Below, one piece after another: positions 43,679 to 52,304 of a stretch of 64,000 bases of DNA (positions within the stretch are counted from its first letter, which is position 1; every line of letters starts with the position of its first letter). This DNA comes from Acididesulfobacillus acetoxydans (GTDB lineage Bacteria > Bacillota > Desulfitobacteriia > Desulfitobacteriales > Desulfitobacteriaceae): the NCBI RefSeq assembly GCF_900016645.1, contig NZ_CDGJ01000065.1; one strand, 5' to 3'. The position numbers and the translations under genes were made by a program. Below the pieces are notes generated by a model. The model searched no databases, was not told where the DNA came from, and saw only the letters and a program-made list of their open reading frames with translations.

Positions 43679-45127
43679 CTAGTTCGTGCCAATCCCGGCA
43701 ATAGCCTTAGCAAGTTCTTTCTTCCGTTCCGGATTGCTCTGACGAGCTATCATTATGCGCTGAGCCTGCGGGGAACCCGCCCCGTGCATCGATTCTGTCC
43801 GGTAACCGACTGCGGCCGTACCCAACGTGAGATTTTCAATTAAGCGCAGGATCCGCATGCGGTCTTCTGTTGGAACTGAAGCCACACCTCGGAAATACTT
43901 CTCCACAACCTTGCCGATTTCCGGATGGCGCAAATCTTTTTCGGATGGCATCGTAACCATGAGGCCACCGGCAATATCCTCAGCCAAGCGGGCAATTTCA
44001 TATGGGAAACGGGTGACGTTTTGCTTGGTGACATTGGCTAATAGCATATTGATGAGATAAGTGCCTGAAGCTGTTTTGTGACCCTCAGCGGAACAGGCAA
44101 TCCCGCAGGCATATAAAGTCTCATTAAGGTGAGTCATTTCAACGAGCTTATCCTTAATATGGGATGCTTTGGCGGCTCCGTTATAATCGGCCGCCACCGC
44201 CGCTGCCCCAATCAGCACATCCCCCACACCGACTTTGCAGCCGCCGTAGCTTTGCCGGTGATATCCGGCAAAGCGTTCGACCAAAACGCCGCTGAATTCG
44301 TATTCGCCGCACATAAAGACGTTTTCCCAGGGAATGAATACGTCGTCAAATACCATCAGGGCTTCGTGTCCCCCGAACTGTTTATTTCCTACATCAATGT
44401 CTCCGCCCTCAAGTTTGCGCGTATCGGAAGACTGACGACCATAGATATAGAATATTCCTTTCCCGTCCGCCGGGGCGACAAATGAAAGCGCGTAGTCTGC
44501 GTCTTCCTGGCGCATGGTGCTGGTCGGCATCACAAGGATCCAGTGAGAATTGAGCGCGCCGGTTTGATGGGCTTTGGCACCCCGAACGACAATTCCGTCG
44601 TCTGTTCTTTCCGTAACATGAACATAGAGATCAGGATCGGTCTGTTGGCTGGGGGATAAACCCCGGTCCCCTTTGGGGTCGGTCATAGCTCCATCAACGG
44701 TCCAATCCTCTTCTTGCATTTTCAACAAAAACTGAGTGAATCGCTCATGATATTTTGTGCCTAATTTCTGATCCATTTCAAAAGTCACGCTGTCCACGGC
44801 ATTGATGGCATCCATCCCTACACAACGCTGGAAGCAAGCGGCCGTCTTTTGCCCTAAAAGGCGTTGCATCTTAATCTTCTTGACCAAATCATCGGTACTT
44901 TGATGCAAGTGGCAAAAGCGGTTGATCTTTTTGCCGGTAAGATGAGACGTCGCGGTCATCAAATCCTGATACAACGGATCCTCAGCTAAAGCATAAGTGG
45001 TTTTGACGGAGTTCATCGACGGTCTGATGATGGGATGATCCACAGGATTTTCTACCCGTTCACCTTGCAGGTATACCTTTAAATTGAGTCTTCTTAGGCT
45101 TTCTTCATACTGTGCTGCAGTTTTCAC
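43679..45127 (-). CDS. abfD: 4-hydroxybutyryl-CoA dehydratase/vinylacetyl-CoA delta-isomerase
   Basis: A 482-residue member of the HpaB/AbfD family. AbfD uses FAD and a [4Fe-4S] cluster for the radical dehydration of 4-hydroxybutyryl-CoA to crotonyl-CoA. The cluster ligands of the Clostridium aminobutyricum enzyme (C99, C103, H292, C299) correspond here to C98 and C102 in CFQRC and H290 and C297 in YHRQSYGGC, with the same spacing. This distinguishes it from flavin monooxygenases of the family, which lack them. Start GTG 45127 behind AAGGAGGG. It follows the CoA-transferase gene with a 95-base gap. Oxygen sensitivity of the enzyme fits an anaerobe. Confidence 0.94.
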   Translation of the reverse strand: MKTAAQYEESLRRLNLKVYLQGERVENPVDHPIIRPSMNSVKTTYALAEDPLYQDLMTATSHLTGKKINRFCHLHQSTDDLVKKIKMQRLLGQKTAACFQRCVGMDAINAVDSVTFEMDQKLGTKYHERFTQFLLKMQEEDWTVDGAMTDPKGDRGLSPSQQTDPDLYVHVTERTDDGIVVRGAKAHQTGALNSHWILVMPTSTMRQEDADYALSFVAPADGKGIFYIYGRQSSDTRKLEGGDIDVGNKQFGGHEALMVFDDVFIPWENVFMCGEYEFSGVLVERFAGYHRQSYGGCKVGVGDVLIGAAAVAADYNGAAKASHIKDKLVEMTHLNETLYACGIACSAEGHKTASGTYLINMLLANVTKQNVTRFPYEIARLAEDIAGGLMVTMPSEKDLRHPEIGKVVEKYFRGVASVPTEDRMRILRLIENLTLGTAAVGYRTESMHGAGSPQAQRIMIARQSNPERKKELAKAIAGIGTN

Positions 45128-45222
45128 AGAATTACCCTCCTTGTAAGATCTATGTTCTTCTGTTACCGTTTTATTCTTTTTCTGCTATGGTTCCTTTGCG
45201 GTTATCATGATAGCGTTAGCGT

Positions 45223-46521
45223 CTACAGATGGATACCGTGTTTCTTCGCCTCGACTTTAAGTTTTTCCCGGAATTGCGGATGAGCTATCTCGATCAAAGC
45301 ATTCGCCCTTTGCCGGATTGTCTTTCCTCTCAGGCCGGCGATCCCATATTCGGTAACGATATAATCCACATCATTGCGGCTGGTCGTCACGGCCGCCCCC
45401 TCTTCCAGATGGACGGCAATGCGGGAGAGTTTACCACCGGAAGCAGTCGACGGTACGGCAATGATGGATTTACCTCCCTGTGAGAGTCGCGCCCCTCTGA
45501 CGAAATCCACCTGTCCTCCAACTGCACTGAATTGACGATAGCCAATCGTATCCGCACAAACTTGCCCGTATAAGTCAACTTGAAGGGCAGAATTAATGGA
45601 AATTAGCCGATCGTTCTGTCCGATGATGTACGGATTATTCGTATAGTCCACTGAATGCATTTCGACAATTGGATTATCGTGGACGAAATCATATAAGGAC
45701 CGGGTCCCCATGAGAAAAGTGGCCACCATCTTTCCCGGATGCAGGGTTTTTGCCTTATTGTTTATAACTCCAGCCTCGTAAAGCTCAACTACCCCATCCG
45801 AAAACATTTCGCTATGAATGCCCAAGTCGTTCTTTTCCGTAAGGAAACCCAGAACCGCGTCCGGAATGGCTCCGATTCCCAGTTGTAATGTTGCTCCATC
45901 AGGCACCAATTGGGCCACATTTCTTCCGATGCGTTCCTCAACCTCACCAATTTGCGGTTTTGGCAATTCAATCAAGGGCTCATCCCAAGGTACCAAGATG
46001 TCCAATTCACTGACATGGACAAATGAATCCCCCAAAGTTCTGGGCATGAAGCGGTTCACTTGGGCAATAACCAGGCGAGCCGAACGGAGCGCTTGCAAAG
46101 TATAATCCACGGAAATCCCTAAACTACAAAAGCCGTTTTGGTCCGGAGGTGAAACCTGAACCAAAGCCACATCTACCGGAAGGTAGCCATCCCGGAACAA
46201 GGACGGAATTTCACAGAAAAAAACCGGAGTAAAGTCCGCTCGCCCTTCATTTACGGCCTGCCGGGTAGTACCCCCCACAAACAAGGAATTGTGACGAAAA
46301 TGTCCTGCCATCTCCGGGCGGCAGTAGGCGGCTTTACCCATAGCAACCATATGGACGATTTCTACCGCCTGGAGCTCAGATCCTCTAGCCACCATTGCTT
46401 CCACCAAGGTCTGAGGCTCACCGCAAGCGTGACTTATGACCACCCTCTGTCCGCATTCTATAGCACGGACAGCCTCTGTCGCGTCTTTAATTCGCATATC
46501 GTATACTGTTTTCCAATTCAT
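45223..46521 (-). CDS. abfT: 4-hydroxybutyrate CoA-transferase
   Basis: A 432-residue family I CoA-transferase that moves CoA from acetyl-CoA to 4-hydroxybutyrate. SPPDQNGFCSLGISVDYTLQ, LQLGIGAIPDAVLGFL and the active-site segment LGIHSEMFSDG are present. The Glu of SEM is residue 238, the same number as the catalytic Glu of C. aminobutyricum AbfT. The C-terminus has VDYIVTEYGIAGLRGKT. ATG 46521 follows GGAGG at 7 bases. A sigma-54 promoter lies about 105 bases upstream. With abfD it activates and dehydrates 4-hydroxybutyrate. Confidence 0.93.
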   Translation of the reverse strand: MNWKTVYDMRIKDATEAVRAIECGQRVVISHACGEPQTLVEAMVARGSELQAVEIVHMVAMGKAAYCRPEMAGHFRHNSLFVGGTTRQAVNEGRADFTPVFFCEIPSLFRDGYLPVDVALVQVSPPDQNGFCSLGISVDYTLQALRSARLVIAQVNRFMPRTLGDSFVHVSELDILVPWDEPLIELPKPQIGEVEERIGRNVAQLVPDGATLQLGIGAIPDAVLGFLTEKNDLGIHSEMFSDGVVELYEAGVINNKAKTLHPGKMVATFLMGTRSLYDFVHDNPIVEMHSVDYTNNPYIIGQNDRLISINSALQVDLYGQVCADTIGYRQFSAVGGQVDFVRGARLSQGGKSIIAVPSTASGGKLSRIAVHLEEGAAVTTSRNDVDYIVTEYGIAGLRGKTIRQRANALIEIAHPQFREKLKVEAKKHGIHL

Positions 46522-46623
46522 AGATAATCCTCCGCTCTCTCGTTAGTCTCAGCATGCCATGCCGGCAATCTTCTTTCTTGCCAAACGGGTTTGGAAGGAA
46601 ATAATGGCTGTACAAAAAACATT

Positions 46624-46639
46624 TGCATAAATCGTGCCA
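46624..46639 (-). promoter_or_regulatory. Sigma-54 promoter of the abfT-abfD operon
   Basis: The minus strand reads TGGCACGATTTATGCA: the -24 GG and -12 GC are separated by exactly 10 bases, and the -24 half TGGCACG is the perfect consensus. The sigma-54 activator gene lies immediately upstream on the same strand. Confidence 0.82.
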
Positions 46640-46664
46640 TTAGGAATTTCCCTCGAAACCTTCT

Positions 46665-46878
46665 CTTTTTCGTTCGCTGATCCAATCCTGATGCTCCCAC
46701 TTCTACAAATGGGAGTGGTTCTCCCGTACCTTGCTTCGGTGGGGGTAGACTTCAGTCCTTCAGCGCTATAGTGTTCGTTAAGGGCTAAGCGCTTTCGGCG
46801 AAAACCATCCTCAGCCGTTGGGACATTCTTTGACAGCGTGCGGCTTCGGCGATGGTCTGCACAGGAGACCATCGTCAC
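46665..46878 (-). mobile_element. IS200/IS605-type remnant: transposon right end with possible TnpB tail
   Basis: The minus strand carries a short frame (LSKNVPTAEDGFRRKRLALN, then GLKSTPTEARYG) that resembles the C-terminal tail of TnpB proteins. It is followed by a TCTACCCCCACCGAAGC segment and a CTCCCATTTGTAGAAGTGGGAG hairpin. The stretch from GAAGC through GGATTGGATCAG is nearly the same as the plus-strand element at 53631-53745, which supports a common insertion sequence end. A perfect GATGGTCT/AGACCATC stem is at 46850-46873. It lies between the sigma-54 promoter and the upstream palindromes. Confidence 0.5.
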
Positions 46879-46906
46879 TGGATGCTTTCGTCATCGAAGT
46901 CTCAAT

Positions 46907-46999
46907 GTTCAACTCAAGTTGAACAAGTTCACTGGTGCTAATTTTGAGGGCCTGTGCAAGATTGCACTTCCTGCTCTAAATCATGTGCAAGCCTGCACA
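46907..46999. promoter_or_regulatory. Cluster of three palindromes, candidate upstream activator sites
   Basis: GTTCAACT-CA-AGTTGAAC (46907-46924), GTGCAA-GA-TTGCAC (46954-46967) and TGTGCA-AGCC-TGCACA (46984-46999) are perfect inverted repeats. The last two share a GTGCA/TGCAC core and their centres are 31 bases apart (about three helical turns). They are located 315-360 bases upstream of the -24 box of the abfT promoter, a position fitting enhancer sites of the sigma-54 activator encoded next door. Confidence 0.55.
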
Positions 47000-47023
47000 A
47001 ATGAGACGGAAAACGCACCATGC

Positions 47024-47045
47024 AAAAACCCGCCTCACGGCGGGT
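47024..47045 (-). terminator. Rho-independent terminator of the sigma-54 activator gene
   Basis: ACCCGCC and GGCGGGT pair around GTGA and run into TTTTT on the minus strand, 6 bases after the activator stop codon. Confidence 0.8.
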
Positions 47046-47050
47046 CTAAT

Positions 47051-48493
47051 CTATACTAAGCCATATTTTTGCATTTTTCGAAAAAGGGTTGTCCGATGAA
47101 TCCCTAAAGTTTCGGCAGCCTTCTCTTTATCCCCGTTACTCGCCTTGAATGCTTCCAATATAAGTCTTTGCTCCAGTTCGCTAACCCTGCTTTCCATGGA
47201 TGTTGCCCACGATACGCTATCCGGTTCGATTCCCAAAAACTCACAAACGTGCGTTCCCGAAATACTGTCGCCTGGATGTAAAACCACCAGACGTTCCATT
47301 AAATTCTCGAGTTCACGGACATTTCCAGGCCAGGAATAGCTGCGCAGTACCCTTAAAGCTGAGATCGTCAGGGTCTTGACTATTCCATATCGGTTCCCCA
47401 TTTCTTCCATGAAGTGGTTAGCCAAAGCGACCACATCCTCAGGTCGTTCCACTAATCCCGGAATTCGCAAATATATCACATTCAGCCGGTAATAGAGGTC
47501 CTCCCGAAATACTCCCTCTTCAACCAATCGGTTCAAATTACGATTCGTCGCTGCAATAACCCGGCAATCCACAGGAACGGCCCGGGTGGAACCCAGCGGC
47601 GTTAATTCCCGTTCCTGCAACACCCGTAGAAGCTTCACCTGCAGGTTTTTAGGCATCTCTCCAATTTCATCCAGAAATAGTGTACCACGATGAGCCGCTT
47701 TAATGAGGCCTTCTTTCCCTTGCCTCCGTGCTCCTGTAAAGGCACCGGCTTCATAGCCAAAAAGCTCTGATTCGGCCAATTCTTGAGGCAAAGCCGCCAT
47801 ATTAACCTTAATAAAAGGACCTTTTTTGCGTGAACCGGAAAAATGCAGTATTTTAGCTATGACTTCCTTTCCGACTCCCGTAGGCCCCTCAAGTAAAACA
47901 GTGGATTCAAAGTTGGCTAAATGGACTGCTTTATTTAATAAATCCCGCATTAATTGATTTTCCGCAATCACCGGACCCACTCCTTCAATACAAAAAACAT
48001 GTTTATCTTCAGGTGGGATCCCTGATTTAACCACAACCAAGGGACTCACTGTAGTCATAACATGGATAATCTCGCCGGAATCATTAAAGACGGGATAACC
48101 CGTGGCCAGAACTATTTGATTCGTTCTCAGAATACGCTGTCGGATGGTTTCCGTCTTGCCGGACTTGAGAACCAGGAGAGTGACGGAGCTGTCAAAATAC
48201 CCATCACCGACAAGCTTACTCATATGGCGACCTTGTATTTCAGCTGTATTAATCCCCGTCAAACTCTCATAAGCCTTGTTGACTCCCAGGGTATACCCTT
48301 TTCCGTCAGTTAAGTAGATCCCTATCTTATCGTGGTACTGAATGTCTTCCGGCCCGTCTTCTATAGACGAATACCCGCCTTGGTCTTTCGGTACTGCCGA
48401 ACCATGAGGGACAACAAAACGTTTATCGACAGACCGCATAGGAAAAATAACCACGTTCTTCCCGTAATTGGCCTGATTACTTACTTGTGGCAA
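47051..48493 (-). CDS. Sigma-54-dependent transcriptional activator with PAS sensor
   Basis: A 480-residue NtrC/RocR-class enhancer-binding protein. A PAS domain covers about 55-160 (GKGYTLGVNKAYESLTGINT). The AAA+ domain has Walker A GPTGVGKE (203-210), the sigma-54 contact GAFTGA (250-255), Walker B TLFLDEIGEM and RVIAATNRNL, and a Fis-type HTH occupies the C-terminus (EKAAETLGIHRTTLFRKMQK). GTG/ATG are absent at the front; TTG 48493 follows GAGGAGGG. It lies between the abfT operon and the divergent lactonase gene, both of which have sigma-54 promoters, so it very probably controls both. The PAS ligand may be 4-hydroxybutyrate or a related metabolite (inference). Confidence 0.92.
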   Translation of the reverse strand: MPQVSNQANYGKNVVIFPMRSVDKRFVVPHGSAVPKDQGGYSSIEDGPEDIQYHDKIGIYLTDGKGYTLGVNKAYESLTGINTAEIQGRHMSKLVGDGYFDSSVTLLVLKSGKTETIRQRILRTNQIVLATGYPVFNDSGEIIHVMTTVSPLVVVKSGIPPEDKHVFCIEGVGPVIAENQLMRDLLNKAVHLANFESTVLLEGPTGVGKEVIAKILHFSGSRKKGPFIKVNMAALPQELAESELFGYEAGAFTGARRQGKEGLIKAAHRGTLFLDEIGEMPKNLQVKLLRVLQERELTPLGSTRAVPVDCRVIAATNRNLNRLVEEGVFREDLYYRLNVIYLRIPGLVERPEDVVALANHFMEEMGNRYGIVKTLTISALRVLRSYSWPGNVRELENLMERLVVLHPGDSISGTHVCEFLGIEPDSVSWATSMESRVSELEQRLILEAFKASNGDKEKAAETLGIHRTTLFRKMQKYGLV

Positions 48494-48701
48494 CGCAATC
48501 CCTCCTCGAGCTGATAGAAAATGCAGCAGACTTCAGCCAATAACATCTGTTTTAGATCGTTCCATTTACCTCAATTTACCCGTCAATTTTGAGTTTAGTT
48601 TACCCTAATTAACCTGAAGAATCAATTATTTGGTTCTGAAGTGTCGCATTCGAGGGATGAAAGGAAATGCTAGAATCAATGTCCCAAGCTCCAAAATCGT
48701 C

Positions 48702-48719
48702 TTGGCATATTTCTTGCAT
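48702..48719 (+). promoter_or_regulatory. Sigma-54 promoter of the lactonase gene
   Basis: TTGGCATATTTCTTGCAT has -24 GG at 48704-48705 and -12 GC at 48716-48717, ten bases apart, with TTGCA at the -12 element. The start of the MBL-fold gene is 115 bases downstream. No GTGCA-type palindrome was seen in 48494-48701, so its enhancer sites may be the ones at 46907-46999 or of another sequence. Confidence 0.78.
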
Positions 48720-48833
48720 TAACAAAATATTCAAAAGGAGAACTTACCGGATTTGTTCGGCTTAAGGAGGTGAAGGTATTTTTCTTAAGTCAGCAAAGGG
48801 AGATTCCACATCAAACAATGGGAGGTAAACAAT

Positions 48834-49637
48834 GTGAAAGTATTTGTTCTTAATACTGGGTGGTTGGAATGTGATGAAAATTGGATGGTCGCTCAGTCAG
48901 TGCTCGGTTCTGTGAGTAATAAGACCCCTCGGGTTAATTGGATTAAGATACCTGTTTACGCTGTCTTAATTGATCATCCCCAAGGTAAAATTCTGTACGA
49001 TTTAGGGTGTCACCCTGATGCCATGAAGGGATATTGGCCTGCTGGGCTCGCCAGCGTATTTCCTTTCCATTCTGAAACGTCACAGGACTTTGTCACTCAG
49101 CTGGCATTGACAGGAACTAAGCCTGAAGACATCAAAACGGTCGTTGCTTCACATCTCCACCTTGACCATGCAGGCAATATGCACTTGTTCAAACATGCCG
49201 ATGTTTACGTTCACCGGCAGGACTTTATTTACGGCCAAACCCTCGTTCACTTAAGTCCAGACCCCGCTGCCCATGGAGCCTATGTCAAAGCCGATCTCGA
49301 GGTGCCGGTAAAACAATACCACCTTGTTGATGAAGATTTTGAGCTGCTTCCGGGCATAGAACTTATTTCTTTGCCGGGTCACACACCTGGAATTTTAGGC
49401 TTAATCGTCCACTTGAAAAAGGAAGGCACCCTCATTTTTCCCCAGGATGCTGTGTATGACCGGCGGAATTACGGGCCTCCTGCCAAAGCCTCTGGCATTG
49501 TCTATGACAGCATCGCGTTCTTTGATTCAATCGAAAAAGTCCGCAAGTACGCCAAGAAATATAATGCCACAGTCATGTTTTCCCACGACATGGAGTTCTT
49601 CAAAACGATGAAAGTTGCCCCGGATTTTTATGAGTAA
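48834..49637 (+). CDS. MBL-fold lactonase of the AhlD/AttM (BlcC) type, probable gamma-butyrolactone lactonase
   Basis: A 267-residue metallo-beta-lactamase-fold hydrolase. The dizinc motif SHLHLDHAG gives H107, H109, D111 and H112. LPGHTPG supplies the next His and FPQDAVYD the bridging Asp, so the site is complete. The family includes N-acyl-homoserine-lactone lactonases and BlcC/AttM, which opens gamma-butyrolactone to 4-hydroxybutyrate. The adjacent 4-hydroxybutyrate CoA-transferase and dehydratase genes and the shared sigma-54 control favour the second activity; this is inference. GTG 48834 follows GGGAGGT. A terminator follows at 49676. Confidence 0.88.
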   Translation: MKVFVLNTGWLECDENWMVAQSVLGSVSNKTPRVNWIKIPVYAVLIDHPQGKILYDLGCHPDAMKGYWPAGLASVFPFHSETSQDFVTQLALTGTKPEDIKTVVASHLHLDHAGNMHLFKHADVYVHRQDFIYGQTLVHLSPDPAAHGAYVKADLEVPVKQYHLVDEDFELLPGIELISLPGHTPGILGLIVHLKKEGTLIFPQDAVYDRRNYGPPAKASGIVYDSIAFFDSIEKVRKYAKKYNATVMFSHDMEFFKTMKVAPDFYE

Positions 49638-49675
49638 TCTTTGTTCTGTAAAGTTTGATTGATTTTCCCAGCGAG

Positions 49676-49706
49676 GCCAGACATTTACGGATGTCTGGCT
49701 TCTTTC
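49676..49706 (+). terminator. Rho-independent terminator of the lactonase gene
   Basis: GCCAGACAT and ATGTCTGGC form a perfect 9-bp stem with a TTACGG loop, followed by TTCTTTC. It also overlaps the 3' end of the opposing small gene and may act in both directions. Confidence 0.7.
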
Positions 49707-49930
49707 AAAGCGTCATCAGGTCGGTTCCTTGCTAACCCATCCAGTGAGTCGTAGAAACGACCGGCAATATCCTTCCTGGCATACTCGTCCACGAGGTCCT
49801 CGGCAAACAGGGAAGCCAATATCTCCACCTTTTCCTTATTGCTCAGCATTGAATTAACGAAAGTACTCCACTTATCCCTGTAATAATCGTCAACAATACT
49901 TATTACCTTATGATCCTCATCTAAATTCAC
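49685..49930 (-). CDS. Small protein of unknown function
   Basis: Eighty-one residues, mostly helical: DEDHKVISIVDDYYRDKWST, FVNSMLSNKEKVEILASLFA. It is acidic and soluble with no recognised motif. It follows the 49941-50252 gene by 10 bases on the same strand, so the two probably form a pair. It is not identified as a toxin or antitoxin. Confidence 0.5.
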   Translation of the reverse strand: MNLDEDHKVISIVDDYYRDKWSTFVNSMLSNKEKVEILASLFAEDLVDEYARKDIAGRFYDSLDGLARNRPDDALKEARHP

Positions 49931-49940
49931 CTGGGTCAGC

Positions 49941-50252
49941 TTAACAAAATATCGTTAGTTGGTGCTTTCCCAATTTATAAATGCGATTCTGATGTGCCCC
50001 AAAATACTCTAACATATCTAGATATACTAAGCACTTGTCAATGTTAATGTCAAAAATGGAGAGGTAATTCACGATGCCCTTGTAAGTTTCCAAAGGATAT
50101 TGCGTAGGATTAACCAGTCCCTCTGACGATATCAGGACAAAGATGCTATTGCTCTCATTGTCAAACTTCAAGGAAGCCCTGAAGGTGCCCGCTTCGTCAT
50201 CGGCATCGTACGGAATCTTGGCAGAGATGGATGATAGTTGTCGGATATCCAT
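49941..50252 (-). CDS. Small protein of unknown function
   Basis: A 103-residue soluble protein starting MDIRQLSSISAKIPYDADDE, with FDNESNSIFVLISSEGLVNP and YLSIFDINIDKCLVYLDMLE. The pattern is a short beta-sheet followed by helices. The frame is open upstream to 50414, overlapping the WbaP gene, but GAAGGGGT is spaced correctly for ATG 50252. It forms a pair with 49685-49930. No family recognised. Confidence 0.5.
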   Translation of the reverse strand: MDIRQLSSISAKIPYDADDEAGTFRASLKFDNESNSIFVLISSEGLVNPTQYPLETYKGIVNYLSIFDINIDKCLVYLDMLEYFGAHQNRIYKLGKHQLTIFC

Positions 50253-50266
50253 TTTCAGACCCCTTC

Positions 50267-51793
50267 TCAATACGCCCCGTCCCTCTTCCACACAACCCCC
50301 ACCGTCCTCAGGAGCAGCACGATATCCAGCCACAGGGACCAGTTGCGTACATACCATACATCCAGCTTCACCCGGCCGGCGAAGTCGATGTTGTTGCGCC
50401 CGCTGACCTGCCAAAGTCCGCTGAGACCCGGCTTGGTCACCTGAATATCATAGAGGGCGGAACCAATCTTTCCCTCTTCCCGGGGCAGGTAAGGCCGGGG
50501 ACCCACGAGGCTCATATCACCCACCAGGACGTTCAGGATCTGCGGCAGCTCGTCCAGGCTGTAACGGCGAAGGACTGCCCCCACCCGAGTCACCCGCGGA
50601 TCTTCGCCTTTCAGTTTATTAAATTTTTCCCATTCCCGGCGGGCCTGAGGTGATCGTTTCAGATGGGTCTTGAGGATGGAATCACTGTCCCGGTACATGG
50701 TCCTGAACTTTAGGCAGGAAAACTGCCGGCCGTCTTGACCCAGGCGGGTCTGGACAAAAAAAGCAGAACCCCGGCTGTCGATCCGGATCGCCAAAGCAAT
50801 GAGCATTCCGACCGGTAAAGCGACAAGCAAAGAGAGAAGGCCCAAGAGCAGATCAAAAGCCCTTTTTACTCCCCGGTTCAGGGCGGACTTCAAGCGGTTG
50901 CGGATGTTGAGGAGGAGGAGCTGTTCATCTAAGAAATACTCCGCTTCGATGCCGTTGAGGGAAAGCCCGAACAAATCCGGCACTACCATGATATTGTTGA
51001 CTAAGGGCTGCAGCCGGTTGACCCATTCCACCAGCCGCTCCGGCTTCAAACCGGGAGCGGCCAAAATGAGATCACTGACCCCAGTTCTCCGAATGACCCC
51101 GGGCGCGTCCGCGAAGGAACCCAGGCGGGGGGCAGACAGCCCGGCGGCCGGGTCACTGTCCTGCCCAAGCCTAAGCCCCTCGATATCCTCGTTATCATCC
51201 AGTACCCCCAGGATACTATAGCCGAGCGTCCGCTCCCTCCGGAAGGCTTTGACCAAGAGCTCCGCCGTGCGCCCGGCCCCGAGCACTAAAACCGGCTTTT
51301 CCCACACGCCGGTTCTGACCAAGAGCCGCTTGATAGCATAGCGGAACAGAGGCAAGAGGAGGAGAAGCGCCAGCCAAGTAGCCACGACTAAAGTGCGGGA
51401 AATTACGTTCCCGGTCTTCGTAACATATAAGAAAGCGACCGAGAGGAAGGCCGCCAACGTACTCGCCCTGAGAATGCGTTCGAGTTCCAGCCAGAAAGGC
51501 AGGCGTTTACGATAAAGTTCTTCATAAGCCAGCACCGCGATGGCCACCGCCGGCAGCCACCAGAGGTTTTCCAAGCTCTCCGTCAAAAGCTGCCCCTGAA
51601 AAAGCCCCGGAAAAAGCCCGGGCAAAATCAAACGGCGCCCCGCGAAGGCCACCAGCATTGACACAAGAATCGCCAACGCGTCCGTTGCAAGAAGAAGAGG
51701 CACGGCCAACCATTGTGAACTCAGAAGGCCCCGATTCACCGGCCATTCCACTTCCCTTTGTGCTTTTTGCGCAAATAACTCCACGGTTTTCAT
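50267..51793 (-). CDS. wbaP: Undecaprenyl-phosphate sugar phosphotransferase (WbaP family), glycan-initiating enzyme
   Basis: A 508-residue polyisoprenyl-phosphate hexose-1-phosphate transferase. There are four N-terminal helices (LAVPLLLATDALAILVSMLV onward), a central CoA-binding-like Rossmann domain (KPVLVLGAGRTAELLVKAFR), a fifth membrane segment, and the catalytic domain (KRAFDLLLGLLSLLVALPVG, CLKFRTMYRDSD, LDELPQILNVLVGDMSLVGP, KPGLSGLWQVSGR). It starts a glycan by adding a sugar phosphate to undecaprenyl phosphate on the cytosolic face. It could initiate either the 19-38 kb polysaccharide or that of the neighbouring flippase. Confidence 0.93.
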   Translation of the reverse strand: MKTVELFAQKAQREVEWPVNRGLLSSQWLAVPLLLATDALAILVSMLVAFAGRRLILPGLFPGLFQGQLLTESLENLWWLPAVAIAVLAYEELYRKRLPFWLELERILRASTLAAFLSVAFLYVTKTGNVISRTLVVATWLALLLLLPLFRYAIKRLLVRTGVWEKPVLVLGAGRTAELLVKAFRRERTLGYSILGVLDDNEDIEGLRLGQDSDPAAGLSAPRLGSFADAPGVIRRTGVSDLILAAPGLKPERLVEWVNRLQPLVNNIMVVPDLFGLSLNGIEAEYFLDEQLLLLNIRNRLKSALNRGVKRAFDLLLGLLSLLVALPVGMLIALAIRIDSRGSAFFVQTRLGQDGRQFSCLKFRTMYRDSDSILKTHLKRSPQARREWEKFNKLKGEDPRVTRVGAVLRRYSLDELPQILNVLVGDMSLVGPRPYLPREEGKIGSALYDIQVTKPGLSGLWQVSGRNNIDFAGRVKLDVWYVRNWSLWLDIVLLLRTVGVVWKRDGAY

Positions 51794-52304
51794 GCAAAAC
51801 CCGGCAGGATAGTCTTCAATCTATTACAAGAACTATGCCGAATAAGCAGCAACACTCTCCTGCCCCTCCCTTCGTTTAGGCGCGCCATTAGCCCCGCCAA
51901 CGGAGCCGTGCTTTATCCGAAGCGGCAACAAACATTACTTAGTCGCAGCCCTAGGAGACAAACATTACTTGGCCGCAGTTCTCGGTAGAAACCCATTCTC
52001 TCGCAATCTTGGGCTTGAGAAACATTCCCAAGTAATCTTTGAAATGAAAAATACTCCCTCATAGTCCTTTGTTCGACAGAGTCCCAAATAATCCTGCTTT
52101 ATACGGTGACTTTTCCCGGCAGCCCCTTCTGCGCTCCCCTGGCCGAGCAGCCCCGGTCGAGCACCCGGGAGAGCATGGCCAGAAGAACTCCCACATTCCC
52201 GCCGGATTTCTGCGTGGTCCCCGTCGTGGCACCTTCCGCGGCGGTGAACCACTGGAGGGAGGCGCTGCCGCTCCGCCTGCGATCGAGATCGCGCCGCAGT
52301 GCCT
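51794..52304. other. Intergenic region with short degenerate repeats
   Basis: About 510 bases without a supported gene. AACATTACTTAGTCGCAG at 51933 recurs, slightly changed, as AACATTACTTGGCCGCAG at 51962, and ATTCCCAAGTAATC/GTCCCAAATAATC words follow; it may be an eroded tandem repeat. Confidence 0.5.

Noticed and set aside
43679..45127. Assignment as 4-hydroxyphenylacetate 3-monooxygenase (HpaB)
   Set aside because: The family is shared, but the four [4Fe-4S] ligands with AbfD spacing and the adjacent CoA-transferase favour 4-hydroxybutyryl-CoA dehydratase.
48834..49637. A quorum-quenching acyl-homoserine-lactone lactonase as primary role
   Set aside because: The fold allows it, but the operon context points to gamma-butyrolactone; kept only as an alternative.
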